From the NCBI GenBank assembly GCA_016165875.1, contig JABBOT010000036.1, forward strand, positions 878,457 through 942,456: a DNA stretch of 64,000 nt, given 5' to 3'. The position numbers were made by a program, and so were the translations under genes. The notes beneath the pieces were generated by a model, which made no database searches, was not told the DNA's origin, and was given only the letters and a program-made list of their open reading frames with translations. Numbering within the stretch: the first letter of the stretch is position 1; each line of letters opens with the position of its first letter. Shown in pieces: positions 1 through 12,800 of the stretch. The DNA comes from Acanthopleura granulata (Eukaryota > Mollusca > Polyplacophora > Chitonida > Chitonidae).

Positions 1-182
1 TGCCATAGCGGTATTTGGTATGTTGGTGACTGCCATGCTGGTCTGTGGGATGGTAACATCTTGCGAGTCGGTCTCTGTCATGGGTCTTCCCGACCTGGCG
101 GCATCTGGCATGAAGATTACTGGAGAGAAGTTTTCTGGTAAGGTTAATTTGGGGAAAGTCTCTTCACCGTCGGAGATGGTTA
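1..182 (-). CDS. IgSF receptor exon 6: cytoplasmic tail, partial
   Basis: The acceptor TTATTTACAG is followed by 182 open bases to the window edge, in the phase expected from exon 5. The translation begins TISDGEETFPKLTLPENFSP and is rich in proline, threonine and acidic residues, as in a disordered tail. No stop is reached, so this exon or the gene continues to the left. Confidence 0.7.
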
Positions 183-3100
183 CTGTAAATAACAGATTGT
201 CATATATTTTTTGTCTAAAAACCTCAACGAAATTGTTACTGTCATCACAAAAATATTTCTCAGCGTTAAAATCCATATGAGATCAATTCGCATTTTTATC
301 ACTAGTCAACACATTCGATTTCTAACTGGCTGCTTGTGCGTATATCGTGATTTGTTGCACCGCTGTTGTCGAGCTTCCATCATGTGTTAAACTGCAACCA
401 CGTAGTCAGCTCTTTGCGAAACTATCTTAAATGTTTCTTGGGTTACATATTGATATCGACAAACAGAATCTTATTTGACCTGTTTGGCACGGCTATGTCT
501 GACTATGATAAATGTAACTTAATTAATTGTGTTTCTCTATTTATCCAGCTTTTATTTTTTTATTGATCGAGGGGATGGAGCCTTACACCACATATATATT
601 TACACGTAGTAACAGATAAAAGTTCATTTCCTACTAAAGTGAAGAGGAAATGAAAGAAATGAGTTTTCCGATAGTAGTCCACAATTAACGTGTAAGTAGT
701 CCACCTCTTCCAGGAGGCATTGCTTCACCTGCACCTATTCCTGTCATAAAAAAAACGGATATAGTTAGACATTTTTCAGAGCGACCTACTGATTTTAGCC
801 CAGTACTTTAAATGAAAAATCTATTCACCAAAGATTACCAAAGTGTGCCGTCATGTGCTGAAGCGCTCTGCATACTGATCTTGGCATCATCCATCAAAAT
901 TCTGATGCTGAATTTCTATATTTAGTCTATTTTCTATAGTTCCGTAAGATGACGCCATGAAAACAGAAAGAAAAATAGTGCTCATTCCAGCCAAGAATCG
1001 CCAGATATAAACATACTAAGTCGAGATTTTTTACCAGTAGAATATGACACGGTAAACAACTCTTCGTCTTTTTCTAATAGTGGAAAAGACATCATCTTAT
1101 ACCATAGTTTCCTTGGTTAGGGTTGTTGGGGATTCAAGTGGGTTAAGTCACCCGTTCTTACCTTGACTCTTGGCTTTTGACCGTACGTAAAGTGCTGTGA
1201 CAATCAGCACTATTATTACCACAAGCAGAAGTACACCCAGAGCTGTCCACAGTAACATCTCACGGAGGGAGGCACCTTTGTCTGCATTAAAAGAAATGAC
1301 AGAGAAGCAAATACACGCTTTGGTACTTTTGATGAAGCTTTGGCGGTGTGATGCCTAGCATTGTAGGTGAGCAAGACAATGTGTATTTATAAGTAGAGGG
1401 GATGACACTAAATCAATATCATTACCACAGGAAATCCTTCGCCCCCCCCCCCCCTTGCGTCAGTGACTGCTTAATGTCTTAAGCAAATTTACCGTTACAT
1501 GCTCATATTATGGCCACGCAACATCGGTGGCTTCAGTCCAATCTGACTATGTTTGACTCATGAATACATTTCATTCAATAATTTTTATTTTCTAACGCGT
1601 TTGTGGTGTTAATGTGATTTGCCAATAAAGACGAAAAGAACAAAGTTAAATTTAAGAGAAAACCAAAAGCAATATTATTACCAAAGTATTTTACCATGGA
1701 TAAAGTAAAGTAAACGTTAACACTTTGTCAAGGGCGAAGTATATGGCATCTTGGCTAACATACAACAATACCTTAACTCTTCCCTGTATACAAGCCATTT
1801 TACGTCGTTTGCATGTAGATATCAGTAACCTTCATGAAGTCAGGAAATAGCTAGCCACATAAACCTTTCGTCTGCTCGTTTTAATATCAACGGTATGTCC
1901 GAACAATCTCAAAGCGAGCCCAGATGGATGCAGCCTTTATGTTCTTTTACACAAGCCGCTAACATACAATCTCACCAATCACGTATCACGTATCACTAAA
2001 ATGGCTTGCAGACAATTGGTAGCAGCGTGCACAAATCATTCGGAGAAAGTATAAATTACGGAAAAGAAGATAACAGGAACGGTCTTGATTTATTTGAGTA
2101 TCACTGGAAATTAACCCCGCCATTCTGTTCATCATATCCCTTTCCCTGTTTAAAGGTATGTCCACACATTATTGACTCCATTGACGCTCGACTGTGGCGA
2201 TGCCATGGTTGTAGTAATAACGCTACAGTCTTGTTCTTGCAATGGTTGGCTTAAATATAGTTCACACAAGGTAAAGATGATGGCAATTTGTACGGTATAT
2301 GCTTCACGTGACATCCCAACCGTTGAGTATTATGACATAGAATATGCTTCTTTTTTTGTTTTTCTTTTTGATTTTCTTGCTACCATTGTCTTATGCGACA
2401 TAAAGTGAATATATAAATAATTGCGTCAGATGGAGTCGACAGTATCATACACTGATTAATAAATACATACAAATACTACAATGAAGCAGGTGCTCATACT
2501 ACATCAAATACCGGCTTAAGCAATGTCGTGTCCAAATCAATTGAAAGAAGAGCCTTATTGTATTTACATGGTGTAGTGTACTAAGGATGATAATTTCAAA
2601 CAATAATTACAATGCATTTTTGGTGTAGCGATGAAGATGTTCTTTAAACCCATAATACTTGCACATTTTAGGCAATACTTAGGCTTAATAACAGTTACAA
2701 TAACAGTTACTTAATAACTGCAATCAGAAATATAGAAAATATGTGTGAAATAATTTTGTCATCTAGATTTACAGTAACGAAACGCATATATATACGAAAA
2801 TTTTATGGATTAAAGTACTTTTTGAATACGATAAGAAGTATTAACAATGTGTAAACAATATTATAATGCACATGACATAATGAAATATTTATTTACAAAA
2901 GTACATCATATTTTCTTCTATCAAGATAATTTGAGCCTTCTGGAATTATTTCTATGTTATAATGTCTAGACACTTTCTGTTACTTGTGCATCTGCAAAAC
3001 ACAGATCATGTTTTTGGTGCTGTGAGATTTAGACCGGTTCGTTATTTTCAATGTTCAAGTGTGTTAAAAAGAAGCTTTAAACTTCCCCTTCTCCGGACAA

Positions 3101-6100
3101 TTTTACATCCGTTTTCAGCAGACCAGTGGGGAATAATTCATATTCTTATCCAGCTGCAAAAAGTCGTAGGGTGTTACAACATTCCAGGAAAAGTGGAGGT
3201 AGTTTATGGAGACACAATAAGGTCTCTGACGTCATGTACCTTACCTTTGGTCTTTCCCAGGGTGAGCTTCATGTGCGCGGTGTCTTGTCCTTCAGAGTTG
3301 ACAGCGACACAGGTGTATATCCCTGTGCTGTGCTGGCTCAGACTGGCAATTCGAAAATCTCTGTTGGCTGCAAAGTTTTCACCGAACTGAGCTGAACTGT
3401 TACTGGCGTTGCTGTTGGCATTAACTTCCGTTCTGACATCTGTTCTGTTCTCAACATCTGTAACGCCGGTGAAGTTGCCATCAAAAATCCAGGTAATGAC
3501 GGGTTTCGGGAAGCCGTCAGCTGAACACGTCAGGGTGACTTCATCTCCCAGAGAATACTCAGCTGGCATGACGCCAATCTCAACTGTCGGTTTATCTACA
3601 AAGTTTAAAACGAGACCGTGATGTCAAAAATACGTGTATTCTGGATACTACACTACTGCTGCCAAAAGATAATCCTACTAAAGGGAATGACTGTCAGTCT
3701 TTCTCTAAACGAAGGAGAACAGTCTACATGGCTCAGAGGTTACGATCAGTAATGACTAATAGTTTGAACAAGGGCTTATTATATATACATGGAGTAACAT
3801 GTAACGCGTGGCTGACTTTTTAACAATCAGCCAGGTCAGCCGAAAGAAAAAATAAAAATAAAGATACATGTAAATAACATAATAGTTAATCTTGTGTGAT
3901 AAGGAATTGCACATGTCTATTTATTAATGAATTTAGATTTTAGTGAAGGATTAATACGATGAATGTGGTAAAAGGCTGGCATACTGCGCGACTAATCCAC
4001 TAACAGTTAGTTGTTATTAACGATGATGCCAGCAACTTTAGGTTTGTTCTGCGTAAATACTCTTACACGTTACACGTAGCTTCATCGTGCCCGTAACAGT
4101 TCTCTCCCCTTGTTGAGCTCTACAAACCAGCTCCTGGTTGTTCATGTCCTTGGTCAGAGTCAGTGATATCTGGCTGCTGACATCAGACACGGTTCGTTCA
4201 GGTTGAGTTGACGTCTCTGGAATCTCCCAAGTAATGTTCGGGGCAGGATTCCCGCCGTCAACCTCACAGGTAAAGGTCACCTTCTTGTTCTCTGGCACCG
4301 GGAATATTGGTCCAGATAAAGTCACGTTCCTAACGCGAACTGTAAAGGTTTCAAATAGAACTTGTTAAGGAAAAACCAATGACGAGGATCACCCACCCCA
4401 CTGGCAGAGCCATATTTTTCATATCGGAACATTCCTATGTGATAAACAAATTTACCTGACTGGACCATTAGATCTGTGCTGGCCCACTTGGAGGCGATAC
4501 TACAAATACCCAGCCAGCAACTACCTAAACACCCAGAGCCACATTTTTTTTCTCCGCAGAATTTTCATACTTGGTATATAAAGTAAGCAGTTTGATGGCT
4601 CTGTCGGCTTACCCTAGTTTTCCACGCAAATCGTCAGTGTTTCGCCAGAAATTGCCAACAGCTCACCCCCTAGTGCCCCATGTAAGAATGAAAGGCCCAG
4701 CCAGATAGCCCTGTGCAAACGAATTTTAAGTAATAAGGAGCAATGTTCTGCTGTAGAAAATGGGGCTCTTGTGGTTTAATTCACTAATCAGTTATACCGC
4801 CCTGTAGTGGTTAACCTAAAGAGTAATGCTGCATGAATGCAGGTTTGTTGTTTTATGAAATGAAAATTAAAATATTCCTTCCTTCGAATAGCTGACCGCT
4901 GACTGCGAACCGCTAATTTTCTTCACGGTATTGTTCGGCAAGTATTAAACTTCCGAGAGAGACTTCCCTTCAGTTTAAAGTTGCCACACCTGACGCGTAC
5001 TCATTTATATTTTCTATTTCCTTCAAACCTTGTTCTTGACCTTTGGGAAATATATTCTTATCATGCTGCACGAAATTCCTGTTTTAAGCTAGTCTATATG
5101 TGCAAAAAATTTTGTTACATTTCTCTGCTGACACGTTTTCGCCAGTAGATGCCAAGTCTTCCTGTCTATATATGTGCCGAGTATTTTTACTTGGCTTATA
5201 GACGTCCGTGTGAACATAGAATTAGAATATTCATCAGTCAACCATCTTGTCATTGATGGAGTCAGTCTAATGTCATGCCATTATGCGTCCATTTATATTA
5301 CATTACATTTTATTTTAAAACATTTAGCACACATAAAATCTAGAACTACATTGTCAGTTTGAAACTGCCTGATATACAACAGTAACTGTTTGAAGGTAAA
5401 ATAGCACTAGACATGCAAGCAGACTGTCTTGAGACAGCAAGAAGGTAACATTGACGTCAAAAATTGTTATCTCATCTGTGACAGCCCACCCGAGCTCTGT
5501 GAGGTGAAGAGAATAGGACCTTAGCCATCAGGGCAAGGTTTTCGTAAAAGACCAATAACATGGAGCTGAATTGTATGGTTCTGTACTTTATATTTCAACC
5601 TTATTGAGATGTGAATATGGTGTATAAGTTATGTACTTTATACTACTTTAAGGTTATTGTTTAAAAAATACATTTTATGTGGTTTGCAATTTCAACTCTT
5701 CCCGTTTGTTTTATTTGACTGAATAAAATACGTCAATAACTGATATCATTCTCATGTTGAAAGACAAATATTTCAGCACCTTCAGAAACAGAAATGACTC
5801 GATCTTTTCAGCGGCGTACTGTCGCCTTGAGTATACTTAAAATGTTACAAGTCTCAAGTCCAAATGCTCATATAGCTTGTTTGCCTTAAGAACATATGTA
5901 GGCCAAATGATATTGATAGTTGGTAGCAGTTATTGGCTTTTTAATGCACTGTATTTCTCAACTTCCTGTTTATTAACCTTAAAAGCGTTAACGTGGAGAC
6001 AAACATATTGTGAAGGGTGTAACCATGACAACCAGCCGGGATATACTGATGAAATAGATCATCTGGGTAATTACATTCGCCCGATTGCGGAAATTTAACG

Positions 6101-7545
6101 TTAAATTTTCTGGTCTTACCACACACTGGTTCATCGCACCAGACGTCGTGTGCATGTGGTGAGTTACTGGACATAGTAACAGCCACATTTTCTGCACGTA
6201 CACCATCTAATCTAATACTCAAAAGTCCGGAATACAACCGAAAGGCAGATACAGGCAATTCAAAGAGGGAATGTGCAACTTTATAATCCGAACATACATT
6301 CATGCATTAAACACTACACCACACTTCATGTGTCATGGTGAGATATTTCCGTGTATTAACATTCTGTCGTCGTCATTTCGCGTAACCTTTCCGCTCTTAT
6401 GCATGGAATGAAACGAAATGGTAGATTAAAAAAGATAATTTTGCTTCCAGCGATACCGTAATGACTTACTACGTACAAAACATAACAGATCTAAGACTCC
6501 AACTATGCTGAAAACTTATTCCGGAAAAATAACATTTAGTGTGATATGCCATGATGAGTGATGTACAAAATTGCTTCTTAAAATATTGTGGCAGATGTTA
6601 CATGAAACCAGCGCATGATCGTTTGGAAATTGCTGATATTGATTTCGTTGCATTCTCCTGTTCAAATCAAGAGTCACCAAGTCTTTTAAATTCTTATACA
6701 AACCTTGTCAACGAGTTAATCCTTACCATATACTAAGAGCTCCACAGATTCGTGAATTCCAAGCCAAGTACAGCGGAAAGTGCCGTTGTCTCTTGGAAAA
6801 GACGCTGATATGATATTAAGCGAGTTACCATCCACGACTTGCACATCAGATGGAGTCCAGGGTGGAAATATGTCAGCTGAGGACTGTTCAGAATATGAGA
6901 CTGGCAGGCAGGCCATTACATTGTTCATCTTGCACCATGAACCAGCAGACTCTTTATGAGGCTGGTCTACTCCACACGGCAGAACAATGGCCTCTCTCTC
7001 CCACACGACGTATGCACACGAAACACTGAGGAGCAATACCTTGAAAACTGTAAAAGAATTGTCTGTGTCATATTAAAGGCTTGTGTCCGTCGTTCGATGT
7101 TGTGCCCGTTAAAACATATACGTTTTGTATCTAAACGTTTTCTTGCTTAAATAATCTCCAGGCGTATGCTCAGATAACCATCATGTTTAACCGTCAAATA
7201 TGACTTCATCAAGAAGATCTCAGGATGGGACCTGCATCACCGTATTTAGTGAAATACTACAGAAATTATTTGAACATTTATATACATGCACCGAGAGTTG
7301 ACGGCGAATAGACTACACATATTTTCATTCAGACGTATGCCTTTACCATTATGCAGAGGCTAACTGCACAAATAACATAGCTGTGACGTTCTCATTTGGC
7401 TCTCTGATTTAAATCAATATCATGTTTGAATTATCTAATTCTGATCACAATGTTAACTATAAGAAAAAGCTCCAGCACTTAATGAAGTCATAGGAAGCGG
7501 ATACTTACCAATATTATACAAAAAATGCTTGCATGTAACCTCCAT
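1..7545 (-). CDS. Immunoglobulin-superfamily transmembrane receptor, six coding exons, 3' end beyond window
   Basis: Proposed coding join on the minus strand: 7545-7509, 7047-6727, 4339-4067, 3595-3245, 1281-1162 and 182-1 (partial). All five introns have GT..AG borders and every junction is phase 1, as is usual for Ig-domain exons. The joined frame is open for 428 residues: signal peptide (about 1-28), a V-like Ig domain (29-119), a second Ig domain (121-210), a third I-set-like Ig domain (212-327), one transmembrane helix (about 336-359), and a cytoplasmic tail from about 360. This is a type I cell-surface protein, probably for adhesion or recognition. The overall plan resembles nectin/CADM/CD166-like proteins, but I cannot assign an orthologue. 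The tail shows no ITIM/ITAM tyrosine motif in the visible part. The gene continues left of base 1. The protein is inferred; transcription is not shown. Confidence 0.85.
1162..1281 (-). CDS. IgSF receptor exon 5: transmembrane helix
   Basis: The 120-bp exon has acceptor TTTTAATGCAG and donor TCAAG|GTAAGAA. It encodes KGASLREMLLWTALG followed by a run of leucine, valine and isoleucine and then the basic stop-transfer stretch YVRSKAKSQ. Its phase matches the exons on both sides. It is too short to appear as a long ORF and was found by looking for a phase-1 exon after the last Ig domain. Confidence 0.85.
3245..3595 (-). CDS. IgSF receptor exon 4: membrane-proximal Ig domain
   Basis: The 351-bp exon runs from acceptor AACTTTGTAG to donor AAAG|GTAAGG. 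The domain carries VTLTCSADGFPKPVITW and, at the end, HSTGIYTCVAVNSEG, an I-set/C2-like pattern. The loop between the strands is unusually rich in asparagine and serine and holds four N-glycosylation sequons (NFT, NRT, NAS, NSS) within about 35 residues, so this face is probably heavily glycosylated. Confidence 0.9.
4067..4339 (-). CDS. IgSF receptor exon 3: second Ig domain
   Basis: The 273-bp exon runs from acceptor CCTTTACAG to donor ACGT|GTAAGA. It encodes one Ig domain with VTFTCEVDGGNPAPNITW around the first cysteine and core tryptophan, and ELVCRAQQG around the second cysteine. It ends in KLRVT, which joins to YKPTVEI of the next exon, a typical inter-Ig linker. Two N-glycosylation sites are seen (NVT, NIT). 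Confidence 0.9.
6727..7047 (-). CDS. IgSF receptor exon 2: V-like immunoglobulin domain
   Basis: The acceptor TTCTTTTACAG and donor TATG|GTAAGG frame a 321-bp exon. It starts with the end of the signal peptide. The Ig domain then has the first cysteine at residue 37 (IVLPC), a tryptophan at 50 (SWC) and the second cysteine at 105 in DNGTFRC, which fits the D-x-G-x-Y/F-x-C rule of V/I-set domains. Extra cysteines at 51 and 59 could form a second disulfide. One N-glycosylation site (NGT) is present. Confidence 0.85.
7509..7545 (-). CDS. IgSF receptor coding exon 1 (start codon and first part of signal peptide)
   Basis: The ATG lies at 7545-7543 and is followed by 12 codons plus one base, ending in a consensus donor (G|GTAAGTAT). 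Joined to the next exon it gives MEVTCKHFLYNIV followed by FKVLLLSVSCAYVVW, a good signal peptide. I chose this exon because it supplies the only nearby ATG with a phase-1 donor that makes a hydrophobic leader. It is short, so it is the least certain part of the model. Confidence 0.65.
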
Positions 7546-7549
7546 GACT

Positions 7550-9690
7550 TGTAAACTGTTATCACCAGTGATCTGAGAGTCTTATTTCCGGTTATGTCAC
7601 ACGCAAAGCCATAGGGAAGGGCAGACAAAACTCAGGACATGTGAATACATAAACCTTTGTAATAAGCATAATGTAGATATACTTGTTGTTTATGTGTTGA
7701 CCATCGTCATTATAGGCGTTAATTGCAGTTACACGGAAATTAGGAATCTGTATTTTATATAGCATACCATTAGACTGTGGGATATTCCATACTTGCACAT
7801 GCGCAATACACATCTGGCAGGTTTCCAGATATTCAGCAAGAACTATGATCATCTGATTTCAGTTCGTTCTGTATTTTTCCTGTTTATCATTTAGGTCTAG
7901 ACACTGAGAGAAGTCTACTTTGGACATACTTGATTCATTTTAAAATAATATTACATAGGGTAAGAATAGCACAGGAACGAACCACAATAATTCTTCTCAA
8001 TTCCATGTGCGTTTTCTATAATATGTATGATGGCCATTATCACGATAAAGGGCTAGTCGCTGGTTAACATATAATCAGGGTATCGTACACGTATAAATAT
8101 GATATTTGTATTGTATACCTACCCATTCACAAGACTCGTGGCGAATTTAATGTTTTGAACTTTGGAATGAACTCCTGCGCAAGAAAACTGGCATTATATT
8201 CTTTTTATTTTTACCTTTTCCGATATTCCTGATCTCGGTAGAATCACGCATTTTAACTACCAACATTAGGGAGGACTGTAAAAGCCGGAAATGTTTCTTC
8301 TCGTTTTCAGTAGACAGAATGGTGGGGCCAAATCTACACCAGAAAAATATATTTTATTTTATCTAAAATGGGTGAAACAGACCAAAAGTTGCTTTCACCA
8401 AGAAAAGTTACTGACCATGTACTAAGTTTTAATTTAGAAAATAATAAACATCTGCCTCGAAAGGTTAGGGGAATTGCCGATGTCTAAAACAGGAACAAAA
8501 CGGCCATGACTGTGTTGGAAATATACGGAACAGCCCGAAAATTCGTCGGCATCATATTGGTATTTGAAAGCTTAAAGAATTTAACATTACGTCAATTTAC
8601 ATGTAGTTTCACTGACTGGTCCAGAGGAAAAATAAGCCGTTACAAAAGTATGTAGTTTTGAGGGGAGAAATTACTGGAATCGGTTTTCCGTCATACAGCT
8701 CATGCTTCATTTTGACATTGGCGATGCAGTCGATTTACCATCATGAAGCTCATCTTATACGCGTTTGGTTAAAACTGTTCATATGGCCAATGTCAAAATG
8801 AAGCATGGCTGTATGATGGTAAAACGATTGCAGAAGCCAGAATTGGGTCAGCAGGAACTTGACAGCTCAGGAATACAGAAAATGAAAATGTATATACATT
8901 TGTATTCGTCGTTGTTTCCGTAGTGAATATGACCTCTGTAATCTCACTTTCATACATATCAACTTTCTGTCAACCTTTGCTTTTTTAACTGAGTAAGTTT
9001 AACATTACATACTACCAAGTCTAACGAACAGAAGACAAGACAATGACCGAGTTTGTTGTTTGAGCGGTAGCTGGGTAACAGAAATTGGACCACGTATAAT
9101 ATCTGCGGAGAAATGTTAATATTTTATTTTAATAATAATTTATTTTACTTATAAAGGTTAGCTCCACAAGTCTGGCTTTCCCTTTTTTCATAATCCTTTT
9201 TCATAGACATTTCAAAGTTCGTAAAAAGAAAAGTGTCGGTCGATCCGAGTTTAACAGGTCGATCGGCTTACGCGCAGCAATTTTTTATTTTCATGTTCCC
9301 TCTTTTGAGCCACTGCATGGAGATGCCGACAAATTGTAGCAAAACCGTGCCAGTAAACAAGACACAAATGTCACGGGCACAAATTGCTCTGAGCCTGATT
9401 TTATCACTTTTATTTGTGTTATGCTACACAATGGCAATGCTCTCATAAAGCTTACATGTCCAAATACAAGAAAGCATTTCAGACTTCCACAAGCACACCG
9501 CGCAGTGCATTCTGGATCTGGAACTGCCTCGGTAAACCGGAGCTAATTTTCGCCACCTCAGATAAGGGTCTCTATTTTCTTCGCCTTCAGACCAACCCCC
9601 CCCCCCCACAAAAAACTTGCATTTTAACACTTTTCTTGATGTGTACACGGTAGCTTACACGGTAGCTAAACTCTCTAAATTACTGTGCAT
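7550..9690. other. Non-coding stretch upstream of the IgSF receptor
   Basis: No exon is supported here. It would hold the promoter and any 5' UTR of the IgSF gene, but no clear core promoter stands out. The only structure noted is a foldback at 8678-8829. A short C-run (9595-9607) marks a low-complexity spot. Confidence 0.5.
8678..8829. repeat. Imperfect inverted repeat, 45-bp arms
   Basis: The arm 8678-8722 is the near-perfect reverse complement of 8786-8829, with only a few mismatches and a loop of about 63 bp. The shared core is 'gcttcattttgacattggc'. The loop also carries a partial third copy ('ccatcatgaagctcat'). It may be a small foldback transposon or a hairpin-forming transcript. Confidence 0.7.
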
Positions 9691-9693
9691 CGA

Positions 9694-9898
9694 TTCATTT
9701 ATTCATTCGATTGTTGTCTTAACTCGTATTCAAAAATATTTCACTTATACCATGGCGACGCCAGCATTATGATGGGCTAAAGTCGGACAGTCCACGAACG
9801 GCCGGAGAGGAAGCCAGCCCAGGTTGGACTTGAACTAACAACAATCGCGGTGAGAGACACCTGGGTCATTACGCTGAACCAGCGCTAATCAACTCGGC
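9694..9898 (-). mobile_element. tRNA-derived SINE (family A), minus orientation, diverged
   Basis: The copy reads from its A/T-rich 3' tail at the left ('tcaaaaatatttcacttata'), through the central domain ('ccagcattatgatggg') and 'ggccggagaggaagccagcc', to the B-box remnant 'ttggacttgaact' near the right end. An internal deletion removes part of the middle compared with the copy at 49521-49781. Confidence 0.75.
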
Positions 9899-12800
9899 CT
9901 TCTTTGTGACAGAAACGTACATTCACAAAATTTTGTGTACAGTACCAGCAATATAGGGTTACACAATTTATACAGTTTGTGTAATACATCCACAATGACT
10001 TGTATATCGTTATCGTACAGTGGTTTTACAGAACACGAGTTGAGAGTACGTGTTACAATACAGATTACTAAAGAATCTGTGTAACTGTTAAACATGTCAG
10101 GGTTTCCATTTACAATGGTACTGATGTAGATATTTTTCGGATTTATGGACATTTATGCTATTATTTTTATTATGTACACTCTATGTACGGACAAGTTTAC
10201 TGCATGTACGTGGGGTTCTACTTTAGCTCCTCTAAATGATTCAGATGTTCATGTACGTAAGTAACAGTTGTTTGTGGACAGGAAGTAGTCATACAAATCA
10301 AAATATATTTAGTCCGACGTCAAGCACAAATCAACCAGTCACATAACAACAAATATTTATATCGAAAAGACACCATCTCATTTATGAAAAAAAAAATATT
10401 CAAAGTGCATATAGGTAGAAGAAACCAGCATTTCCCATTCCAATGCAGACTGTAGTACTGCGGAAGACCTCTCTTTACTTATATGAACATGGGATACCAT
10501 CAAGGATAAACCCTCCATTTCGATAACGGCACTGTTACGTCGAAAGGCTAAACTAAACAAGAGTAGTTTCCTACGTGCATAGCCTACTTGGCCACATAAA
10601 CCGCATCTGTTAATTGCTGAACTCAGAGATTTGCTCAAACAATTCCATAGTATGGTTTAAAGCCTTATGTCTGATGTATATCACAAAACTCTTTCTCTAC
10701 TCTTCATTTTAACTTTTGTCCGTTCCTATATATTCCCATATACCACAACATAGATGTATATTCCCTTCCTTGTTGATATTAGGAATTCGCCTAAATATCT
10801 TATATTCTTTCATAATTTTTACCATAACGGGCCTTGTCAGCTTTGTAGCAATCTTATCGGTAGAGTCAATGATAATAATTCTTAAATTAGCTTCAAAACA
10901 CAAACAAACTGAATTCCTTATGATGAAAAATGGATGGTAATTTCTCGTCCATTATTGTTTTTGACACAGTTTGCAAACAAGGAGCGATCGCCTTCACAAT
11001 AGGCAGAAAAGGTAAAGAAAGGCAACTTCAGGGATTTGGTATTCTGTGAGCTGCAAAAAGAATTCCATTCACTGAAATGAGTTGAAAAAATAAACCTTTT
11101 TAAATTTAAGGATTTAAGGATTAACTGTAATAATTTTAGGTTTATAGGGTGCAACCTATATGAATACGCGTAGCGGTTCATACAGAAGTTTGCACAGCGT
11201 GTTTTCGTTTATTTAGGGTTTATCTATGACAATAAGGTTTATAGAGGTATAAACGAAAAAACTGCTGTGCATACTGCAGGAATCCGCGTACCTTTGCATA
11301 TAGAATTTTGCACAGTGTTTTTTTTCGTTTATACCTGTGTAAACTTAAAATAATACAGTTAACCCTCATGATTAAATTATATGACGCACAGTATTTAAAA
11401 ACAACAACAAAACAATAAGTGCAACAACAACAAAAAATAAAAATACGTTAATATTTTATTGCCGTTCCCGTGCAAGTTTGCATGTACGTGTAGTACAGGC
11501 GATGCGTGCAAAAATTGTGCATTTTGTCATAAAATAATGGTAGATTAGGTGCTTGTATAGATTCCCAGATGTAGAACCATCCTAAATATGCACTCCATTG
11601 CTTAATGCTCAAAAGAGTCATTTGAGGCACTTGTCTGGTGCAGGTGACATGTGACAATTTTAGCCAGGGGCCAACTATGGAAACTAAAAAGAAACCTTTG
11701 AAATACGTAGCTAAAAGTGGTGGGACAACAAGGTAGCGAACGTTTATATTACAGGTCGGGATAGGAAAAGGTCTTCTGTTGGGTTGTGTAGCTCGCGGAC
11801 ATTGAAGAAGCGACATGTGCTTTGTCTTAAACTAGAGCTTCCACCCAACTACTGTCCTGTAACCAATCATCAATGATTTGTAAAATGGCTTTCTCAGTGT
11901 TTCAAGGTCGGGAGATTCGGGATCACTTCTGGGTCGGGTTAAAACTTCTGACAAAACATACGTTTGTGTGACCCCTCATACACAATGAGTGACGAAGTTC
12001 ACAACTTGAAATTGCTTGAATAGCAATTGCTACTTCCATGGATAGAGCGTGCCTTGTAAGAAATATCGCACCGTAAATTTCCGAGAAAAATCCGGCCTAA
12101 GTCGTAAAGGTTGATATTCCATTACAGATTTGACAGTATAAAACATTGGTTCATTTTTCATCAATGTGGAATTGAAAAGAATTTGTATTCAGGTGTTTAT
12201 GGAACTCGAGGCCGGGTCTTGTGAAATACACGGCTAAGTCACACCAAGTACGGCACCTTAAAATCACAGGGGAATGATCCCTATGGAGATAGGAACTTAT
12301 TTTATGGAAATTCTCGGGTCAGATCATCTGTTTGTGATCGTTTGGTCTAGAAATACCTTCATATATATTGGATTTTAACTTTCCGTTTAAATAGGATTTA
12401 GCCTGGCGAAAACATTTGTTTTTTTGAGTCGGGAAGGTAGTCTGTGAGGGTGTGGTTTAGATATTTTTAGGTTTATGCGAGTATAAACGCAAAAGACTTG
12501 CAAATCATATATATATATGTATATAACCAAGTTCAAACCAGCAGGCCTCTATATACAGGTACATAACCAAACATAATAAATTAATAGTGTGTAACCTAGC
12601 ACCGCATCTGATTGGATCACATGGCTATCGCTTCCGTCCATTAAGTCTGATTAAACTTTTATAATTAGGTAAAAACTCATTAGGTAAGGAATTCATCTGA
12701 ACCTCGTGTAAAGGCTGTTATGTTTAAACATTTTTTACTCAAGAACAAGTTGAGTTATTTTAAGAATTTATATAGAAAACTGAATCGTACTGAGTGGTAA

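Noticed and set aside
2962..3395. Plus-strand open frames of 89-142 codons
   Set aside because: They lie opposite the third Ig exon (minus, 3245-3595), which has domain and splice support; the plus frames are its antisense shadow.
5941..6303. 120-codon minus frame in the IgSF intron with several cysteines
   Set aside because: No Ig pattern, no phase-1 splice pair, and the flanking exons already join in phase without it.
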